Origin: Sva-07 sp963715285
GTDB lineage: Bacteria > Actinomycetota > Acidimicrobiia > Acidimicrobiales > Ilumatobacteraceae
DNA length: 64,000 nt
Direction: 5' to 3'
Assembly (NCBI GenBank): GCA_963715285.1
Contig: CAVQRU010000019.1
Span: 1 to 64,000 of the forward strand
Below, in pieces: positions 58,652 through 64,000 of the stretch (position 1 is its first letter; the number at the start of each line of letters is the position of its first letter). The notes under the pieces were generated by a model. It saw nothing but the letters and a program-made list of their open reading frames with translations. It did no database searches and was not told the origin of the DNA. The translations under genes and the position numbers were made by a program.

Positions 58652-59716
58652 TCACGCGAGGTCCTCCGTGCCGAAGAACCTGCTGTAGATGATCACGAAG
58701 ACGGTGATGATGAACATCAGGACGAACGACATCGCGGACGCGAGCGGCACGTTGTTCTGTACGAGGAACTGGTCCTGGATCGAGTTGCCGATCATCGTGG
58801 TGTTCGGGCTGCCGAGATAGAGCGAGTTGACGAAGTCGCCGGCGGCCGGGATGAACGTGAGCAGGGTGCCGGCGAACACGCCGGGGAGCGACAGTGGCAG
58901 GACCACCTTGCGGAACGCCGAGGTCGAGGTGGAGTACAGGTCCTTGGCCGCGTCGACGAGCCGCACGTCGACCTTCTCGAGGCTCACGTAGATCGGCAGG
59001 ATCATGAAGGGCAGGAAGTTGTACGTGAGCCCGAAGACGACGGCGCCCGGCGTGTTGATCAGCCGACCGTTGTCCATCAGGTTGGTCGCCTCGAGGAGCC
59101 ACGTGAGCCCGATGCCGTCGATGAACCCGGTGGCGATCCCGTCGTCGGACAGGATGGCGCGCCAGGCGATCGTGCGGATCAGGTACGACGTGAAGAACGG
59201 GATGACGACGAGGCCCAGGAGCAACGTGCGGTACTTGCCGCCGCGGAATGCGATGACGTACGCGAGCGGGTACCCGATCGCGATGGTCAACACCGTGGCG
59301 ATCGCCGCATAGACGAAGGCTCGCTGGAACTGTGGGCCGAAGTCGGTGAAGGCGGTGACGTAGTTGTCGAAGTTCCAGTCGAAGTCCGCTTCGACGGCGA
59401 ATCGACTCGGCAGGGTCGACAACGACAGACGCAGCAGCGTGAACAGCGGTGCCAGGTAGAACAGCGCCAGCCAGAGCATGCCGGGCTTGAGGAGCCCGTA
59501 GGGAGCGAGCTTGCGGCGCGTCTCGGGCGTGCCGAGCGTCGCCACGACCACGAGCATCACGATGCTCGCGAACACGATCGCCAGTGACAGCGCGGCGACC
59601 GGCCCGGTGATCAGCCGGGTGCCGACCGCCGCCAACAGTGCGCCGGCCAGGACGAGCGCGCCGAGACCGAGGTTCTCGGGCCGCCTCACCCCCCGGCGCA
59701 CCATCGCGGCGGTCAT
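58652..59716 (-). CDS. potB: Polyamine ABC transporter permease
   Basis: 354 residues, longer than typical PotB because of two extra N-terminal TM helices (about 15-65) before the conserved six-helix core starting at LFYLAPLFTLLRLSL. The EAA loop is DAAKDLYSTSTSAFRKVVLP. It begins 4 nt after the potD stop. Confidence 0.92.
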   Translation of the reverse strand: MTAAMVRRGVRRPENLGLGALVLAGALLAAVGTRLITGPVAALSLAIVFASIVMLVVVATLGTPETRRKLAPYGLLKPGMLWLALFYLAPLFTLLRLSLSTLPSRFAVEADFDWNFDNYVTAFTDFGPQFQRAFVYAAIATVLTIAIGYPLAYVIAFRGGKYRTLLLGLVVIPFFTSYLIRTIAWRAILSDDGIATGFIDGIGLTWLLEATNLMDNGRLINTPGAVVFGLTYNFLPFMILPIYVSLEKVDVRLVDAAKDLYSTSTSAFRKVVLPLSLPGVFAGTLLTFIPAAGDFVNSLYLGSPNTTMIGNSIQDQFLVQNNVPLASAMSFVLMFIITVFVIIYSRFFGTEDLA

Positions 59717-59720
59717 CGCA

Positions 59721-60959
59721 TCAGGCGCCCGTGATCGAGGAGAACGCGGCGTCGTACTCGGCCTCGACGTCGTCGGGGAGCTGTGCGAACGTCTGGGTCT
59801 GGGCGAGCGTCGCCTCGTCCGGGAACAGCAGGGGATCCTCGGCGAGCGCCGGGTCGAGCTTCTCCAGCTCGGCCCGAACCCCCTCGACGGGCGAGACGTA
59901 GCCGACCCATGCAGCGATCTGTGCGGCCTGCACGGGGTCGTACACGAAGTTCATCCACTGGGCGGCGGCATCGACGTTGGCTGCACCCTTCGGCATGACC
60001 ATCGTGTCGGCCCACGCGGTGGCGCCGGTCTCCGGGAACACGAACCGCACGGCCGGGTTGTCGCGTGCCAGCGATGCAACGTCACCCGACCAACCGATCG
60101 TGGCGGCGAAGTTGCCGTTCGAGAGGTCGTCGAAGTAGTCGTTGCCGTGGAAGCGGCGGATCTGGCCGTCCGACTTGGCCTTCTCGAGTCGATCGAACGC
60201 GGGGGCCGCCTCCTCGAAGGTGGTCAGCGTCGAGATGTCGATGCCCTCGGCCATCAGGAGCAGTCCGATCGTGTCGCGCATCTCGGTGAGTGCGCCGACC
60301 TTGCCGGCGAACTCGGGGTCGAACAGATCGTCGACGCTCGTCAGCTCACGGCCGGTGACGTCGATGTTGTAGGCGATGCCGGCGAACCCGGTCTGCCACG
60401 GGAGCGAGTACTCGCCGGTCGGGTCCCAGGCCGCGTTCTGCAGGTCGGCGCGAAGGTTGGCGGCGTTGGGCACCTGGTCGAGCGGGAGCTTGTCGAGCCA
60501 ACCGAGTGTCAGCAGACGGCCGGCCATCCAGCCCGTCGGGGCGATGATGTCCGGGTCGATCGTCTCGCCCCGGCCGAGGATCGGCTGGATCTTGGCGAAG
60601 TACTCGTTGTTGTCGTTGTAGGCCTCCGTGTAGCGCATGTCGATCCCGGTGGCTTCCATGAAGCGATCGACCGTGCCGGTCAATCCGTCCTCGGTGGGAT
60701 CGATGTATGCCGGCCAGTTCTCGAAGAACAGCTCGCCGCCGCCTCCTCCTCCGCCACCGCCACCGGCCGTGGTTCCCGGTGAGGTGGCCGGGGTCGTTCC
60801 GGCCGCGCCGCTGTCGCTGTCGGAGTCGCTGCCGCAGGCGGCGAGGATCGCCGGCAGCGACATCCCGGCGGCGCCGAGGGCACCGGCGCGCAGGAGCAGT
60901 TGGCGCCGGGTCATCGAGACGCGCCGCGGAGAGAACGGGTTCGGACGTTGGAATGTCAT
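59721..60959 (-). CDS. potD: Polyamine-binding protein of ABC transporter
   Basis: 412 residues. Twin-arginine motif (MTRRQLLLRAG, about 16-26) and lipobox LAAC (about 39-42), so a Tat-exported lipoprotein. A run of glycines (72-79) links it to the PotD fold: LFFENWPAYIDP, YTEAYNDNNEYFAKI, DIIAPTGWMAGRLL. Spermidine/putrescine binding is inferred from the fold and from the order of operon genes. GGAAAG 6 nt upstream fixes the first ATG. Confidence 0.92.
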   Translation of the reverse strand: MTFQRPNPFSPRRVSMTRRQLLLRAGALGAAGMSLPAILAACGSDSDSDSGAAGTTPATSPGTTAGGGGGGGGGGELFFENWPAYIDPTEDGLTGTVDRFMEATGIDMRYTEAYNDNNEYFAKIQPILGRGETIDPDIIAPTGWMAGRLLTLGWLDKLPLDQVPNAANLRADLQNAAWDPTGEYSLPWQTGFAGIAYNIDVTGRELTSVDDLFDPEFAGKVGALTEMRDTIGLLLMAEGIDISTLTTFEEAAPAFDRLEKAKSDGQIRRFHGNDYFDDLSNGNFAATIGWSGDVASLARDNPAVRFVFPETGATAWADTMVMPKGAANVDAAAQWMNFVYDPVQAAQIAAWVGYVSPVEGVRAELEKLDPALAEDPLLFPDEATLAQTQTFAQLPDDVEAEYDAAFSSITGA

Positions 60960-61022
60960 GTGTCTTTCCTAGTTGAGTTGTCGGATCGTGTTGGGTCGCG
61001 GTGGTCGGTGCGGGGGTGGCGA

Positions 61023-62165
61023 TCAGGGATCGGCCAACTCCTCGAGGGTGTCGATGTCGTTCGCCGTGGCGCCCGGTCGCCGCGGCCAACCGCCGAGCAT
61101 GTAGGCGCTGCCGGGATCCCAGGACAGGTGGACGGTGTTGCCCGGGTGGAGGAACGGGAGGTCGGTGCCGGTGATCACGCTCGCGATCACTTCGCTGTCG
61201 TCGGCGAGGTGCACGTTGATCCGGGCGGTCGCCCCTTGGAACACGACGTCTCGGACCGTGCCTTCGACCGAGCGGCCGTCGTCTCGTCCCTCGGTCGCGG
61301 CGGTCAGGCGTTCCGGCCGGAGCATGACGGAGACCGGGGCGCCGGGCAGGCGATCGGTGTTCGTCCGTGCCCGCACGGTCGGCCCGGCGTTCAGCTTGAC
61401 GACCGTGTCGCTGCCGTCGGTGGACACGACTTCGCCCGGCAGGAGGTTCGCCGATCCGATGAACCCGGCGACGAACAGCGTCGCGGGGCTGTTGTAGATC
61501 TCTTCGGGCGTGCCGATCTGCTCGACGCGGCCGTCGCTCATCACGGCGATCCGGTCGCTCATCGTGAGGGCTTCGCCCTGGTCGTGGGTCACGAAGACGA
61601 AGGTGATGCCGACCTCGCGCTGGATCCGCTTGAGCTCGAACTGCATCGCTTCGCGGAGCTTGAGGTCGAGGGCTGCCAGTGGCTCGTCCAGCAGCAGCGC
61701 GCTCGGGAAGTTGACCAGCGCCCGTGCGAGGGCGACCCGTTGCTGCTGCCCGCCGGAGAGCTGTGTCGGCTTGCGATCGGCGAACTCGGTGAGACGCACG
61801 ACCTCGAGCATCTGCTCGACGTTGGGCTCGTAGTCGCTCTTCGCGATCTTCTTCGACTTCGGGCCGAACCGGACGTTGTCGGCCACGGTCATGTGCGGGA
61901 ACAGCGCGTACTGCTGGAACACCGTGTTGACGTTGCGCTTGTACGGCGGCACCCGGCTGACGTCGACCCCGTTCAGCAGCACCTTGCCCGACGTCGGCTG
62001 CTCGAACCCGGCGATCATCTTGAGCGTCGTGGTCTTACCGCACCCCGATGGGCCGAGCATCGCGAAGAACTCGCCCTGCTCGATTCCGAAGTCGGCTCGT
62101 TCGACCGCCACGAAGTCGCCGAACGACTTGCGGACGTGATCGAGCTGGATGACGACGTCGCTCAT
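61023..62165 (-). CDS. potA: Polyamine ABC transporter ATPase
   Basis: 380 residues. Walker A GPSGCGKTTT, signature LSGGQQQR, Walker B ALLLDEP, switch histidine in FVTHDQGEAL, and a C-terminal TOBE-type domain (GATARINVHLADDSEVI). Gene order potA-potD-potB-potC differs from the E. coli potABCD order. First gene of the five-gene set ending in the cyclotransferase. Confidence 0.94.
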   Translation of the reverse strand: MSDVVIQLDHVRKSFGDFVAVERADFGIEQGEFFAMLGPSGCGKTTTLKMIAGFEQPTSGKVLLNGVDVSRVPPYKRNVNTVFQQYALFPHMTVADNVRFGPKSKKIAKSDYEPNVEQMLEVVRLTEFADRKPTQLSGGQQQRVALARALVNFPSALLLDEPLAALDLKLREAMQFELKRIQREVGITFVFVTHDQGEALTMSDRIAVMSDGRVEQIGTPEEIYNSPATLFVAGFIGSANLLPGEVVSTDGSDTVVKLNAGPTVRARTNTDRLPGAPVSVMLRPERLTAATEGRDDGRSVEGTVRDVVFQGATARINVHLADDSEVIASVITGTDLPFLHPGNTVHLSWDPGSAYMLGGWPRRPGATANDIDTLEELADP

Positions 62166-62311
62166 CTGGTGGCCGCGTCCTCGATCCGGTGGAGCATGGG
62201 TCCCGGGCTCATGATCGAGTGACACTACAACCTCGGACCGGTCCCACTTCCAAACGCCGGATCGTTCGTCCGGCGGCAACAAACGTGCTCGGCGCGTGGC
62301 AATCTGTGGTC

Positions 62312-63751
62312 ATGTCATCCGACCTGTCCTCCTTGAACTCCAACTTCATCGGTGGCGACTGGCGCCCCGCTGCGAGCGGGGCCACCGACCTCGTGTTGAA
62401 CCCGGCGACGGGTGCGACGATCGGCGAGGTCCCCGCCAGCGACGCGTCCGACATCGATGCCGCAGTCGCGGCCGCGGCGGCGGCGTTCCCGGCGTGGGCG
62501 GCGCTGACTCCACGAGAGCGCAGCGAGACCCTGCACCGAGTGGCCGACGTGATCGACGAGCACATCGACGAGCTCTCCCGCATCGAGTGCGAGAACGTCG
62601 GCAAGCCGGTCGGCATCGTCGAGTTCGAGATGGACCTCACGAAGGACAACTGGCGCTTCTTCGCCTCGGCGTGCCGGTTCCTCGAGGGCAAGGCTGCAGG
62701 CGAGTACCTGGCGGGCTACACGTCGATGGTGCGCCGGGATCCGCTCGGCGTCGTCGGCTCGATCACGCCCTGGAACTACCCCCTGAACATGGCCACCTGG
62801 AAACTGGGTCCTGCGCTCGCGGCGGGAAACACGATCGTGCTCAAGCCGTCGGAGCTGACGCCGTACTCGGTGCTGCGCCTCGCCGAGCTGACTGCCGACA
62901 TCCTGCCGGCCGGCGTCTTCAACGTCGTGTGCGGTCAGGGCGCGGTGGCCGGTGCCGCGCTGAGCGAGCATCCGGGGATCGCGATGATCTCGATCACGGG
63001 CAGCGTCGGTGCCGGCAAGGCGGTGGCGCGGGCGTCATCGGAATCGCTGAAGCGGGTGCACCTCGAGCTCGGCGGCAAGGCGCCGGTGATCGTGTTCGAC
63101 GATGCCGACATCGACGCCGTGGTCGAGAACCTGAAGGGGATGGCCTTCTACAACTCGGGGCAGGACTGTACGGCGCCGTGCCGCGTCATCGCGGGGAGCC
63201 GAGTGCACGACGACTTCGTCAACCAGCTGACCGACGCGGTGGCGAGCATCAACGTCGGCGACCCGATGGCGGAGGAGACCGAGATGGGCCCCGTGATCTC
63301 CGACACCCATCGAGGTCGGGTTGCCGGCTACGTCGACCGTGCCCGCGAGGCCGGCGCCGAGGTCACGGTCGGAGGTTCGGCTCGCTCCGGCGCCGGATTC
63401 TTCTACGAACCCACCGTCGTCGTCGGCGCAGGGCAATCGTCGGAGATCATCCAGCGCGAGGTGTTCGGACCGGTCGTCACCGTCCAGTCGGCCGCCGACG
63501 AGGAGACGGCGCTCGCCATGGCGAACGACGTCGACTACGGGTTGGCCGCCAGCGTGTGGACGAGCGACGTCGGCCGGGCGATGCGGATGAGCAAGGCCCT
63601 GCAGTTCGGCGCGGTGTGGGTCAACGACCACATCCCGATCGTCTCGGAGATGCCCCATGGAGGCTTCAAGCAGTCCGGCTACGGCAAGGACATGTCGATG
63701 TACGCCGTCGAGGCCTACACCGAGGTCAAGCACGTCATGATCAAGCACTGA
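62312..63751 (+). CDS. Aldehyde dehydrogenase (aminobutyraldehyde-type candidate)
   Basis: 479 residues. Catalytic C286 (NSGQDCTAPC) and E252 (LELGGKAP), N155 in TPWNYPLNM, K178 in VLKPSELTP: all active-site residues are present. The N-terminal NFIGGDW and the overall pattern match betaine/gamma-aminobutyraldehyde dehydrogenases. Divergent from potA, so it probably oxidises aldehydes made from imported polyamines. CAATCT (62300-62305) lies 6 nt before the ATG. Confidence 0.93.
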   Translation: MSSDLSSLNSNFIGGDWRPAASGATDLVLNPATGATIGEVPASDASDIDAAVAAAAAAFPAWAALTPRERSETLHRVADVIDEHIDELSRIECENVGKPVGIVEFEMDLTKDNWRFFASACRFLEGKAAGEYLAGYTSMVRRDPLGVVGSITPWNYPLNMATWKLGPALAAGNTIVLKPSELTPYSVLRLAELTADILPAGVFNVVCGQGAVAGAALSEHPGIAMISITGSVGAGKAVARASSESLKRVHLELGGKAPVIVFDDADIDAVVENLKGMAFYNSGQDCTAPCRVIAGSRVHDDFVNQLTDAVASINVGDPMAEETEMGPVISDTHRGRVAGYVDRAREAGAEVTVGGSARSGAGFFYEPTVVVGAGQSSEIIQREVFGPVVTVQSAADEETALAMANDVDYGLAASVWTSDVGRAMRMSKALQFGAVWVNDHIPIVSEMPHGGFKQSGYGKDMSMYAVEAYTEVKHVMIKH

Positions 63752-63762
63752 CCGTCACGCCC

Positions 63763-63799
63763 GGAATTGCAGCTGGGGTCAGACCCCAGCTGCAATTCC
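63763..63799. repeat. TCAGA-core palindrome, copy 7
   Basis: The longest intact perfect copy: 16-bp arms (GGAATTGCAGCTGGGG / CCCCAGCTGCAATTCC) around TCAGA, between convergent aldehyde dehydrogenase and TetR genes, ending 1 nt before the TetR stop codon. Confidence 0.93.
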
Positions 63800-64000
63800 T
63801 CACGTGAGACCGATGTTGCGGGCCATCGTGGTGGCGGCGTCGGTGAAGAGTTGCTCGTCGTCGTGCACGAAGTTCCGGGTCTGACCGAAGAGCTCGAACG
63901 TCAGCAGTCCGAAGAGCTGCGTCCAGGCGAGCAGGAGCGCGAGGAGCGTGTCGTCGCCGACGTCGCCGAGGCCGAGCTCGTTGCGCAACGCCTCGAACGA
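63800..64000 (-). CDS. TetR-family regulator, C-terminal fragment (cut by window end)
   Basis: Only the last 66 residues lie in the window; the open frame continues beyond 64000. LLALLLAWTQLFGLLTFELF is the typical last helix region of a TetR_C domain (WTxLFGxxxFELFG). The DNA-binding domain is outside. It may control the adjacent aldehyde dehydrogenase or lipid genes. Confidence 0.75.
   Translation of the reverse strand, partial: SFEALRNELGLGDVGDDTLLALLLAWTQLFGLLTFELFGQTRNFVHDDEQLFTDAATTMARNIGLT

Overview
The window is high-GC DNA with many GTG starts, dense gene packing, two F420-type luciferase-like oxidoreductases and many starts that look leaderless. This fits an actinobacterium. My best guess is an Acidimicrobiia/Ilumatobacter-like organism, but no rRNA or intact tRNA gene is present to prove it. 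Almost all of it reads as ordinary chromosome. The exception is the left 1.7 kb, which looks like the end of an integrated element: two toxin-antitoxin modules, integrase-type short repeats and a 3' tRNA-like fragment.

Layout. 0-1.7 kb: element end. 1.9-7 kb: ACT-domain regulator, CPBP protease, class III cyclase, extradiol dioxygenase-like protein and P450. 7-10.8 kb: a collapsed mechanosensitive channel gene, a DUF2254 protein, and a ribosome-associated pair (hibernation factor plus a baeRF-type release-factor homologue). 10.8-14.2 kb: coupled operon of a G3E GTPase, a membrane-anchored PLC-like protein and a small membrane protein. 14.3-17.1 kb: LapA-like and other membrane proteins, including a GT-C glycosyltransferase. 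17.1-23.7 kb: fatty-acid/lipid catabolism (two SDRs, acyl-CoA synthetase, FadB/J-type bifunctional enzyme). 23.7-27.4 kb: ferric iron ABC operon with an IdeR-like box. 27.5-38.3 kb: small regulated membrane protein, MTA/SAH nucleosidase, oxidoreductases, CorA, sterol-desaturase-like hydroxylase, phosphatase, DoxX, EAL-HDOD protein, AroQ and a YczE-like protein. 38.4-42.8 kb: VOC protein, YceI, GNAT, LLM oxidoreductase and a multicopper oxidase with an extra blue-copper domain. 43-50 kb: OmpA-domain protein behind a sigma-28-like promoter, sulfatase, and a rifampin-phosphotransferase-like dikinase with a membrane partner. 50-57.4 kb: cupin, S51-like peptidase, thioesterase, dimethylformamidase-like protein plus sulfotransferase, enoyl-CoA hydratase, LLM enzyme and DNA polymerase IV with an SOS box. 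57.4-64 kb: polyamine ABC operon with a gamma-glutamylcyclotransferase, a divergent aminoaldehyde-type dehydrogenase and a truncated TetR gene.

Two patterns cross the window. First, a family of intergenic palindromes has a near-constant GGGG-TCAGA-CCCC core but variable, self-complementary outer arms. They sit mostly beside the lipid and catabolic genes, and several supply or touch the stop codon of a neighbouring gene. Second, more than twenty genes have an NANNNT hexamer exactly 6 or 7 nt before the start codon, so their transcripts probably begin at the start codon.

Regulatory sites that can be read directly are a CsoR/CstR-type operator on a DUF2892 gene, an IdeR-like box on the iron transporter, an actinobacterial LexA box at dinB, and a perfect 18-bp palindrome over the -35 of the YceI gene.
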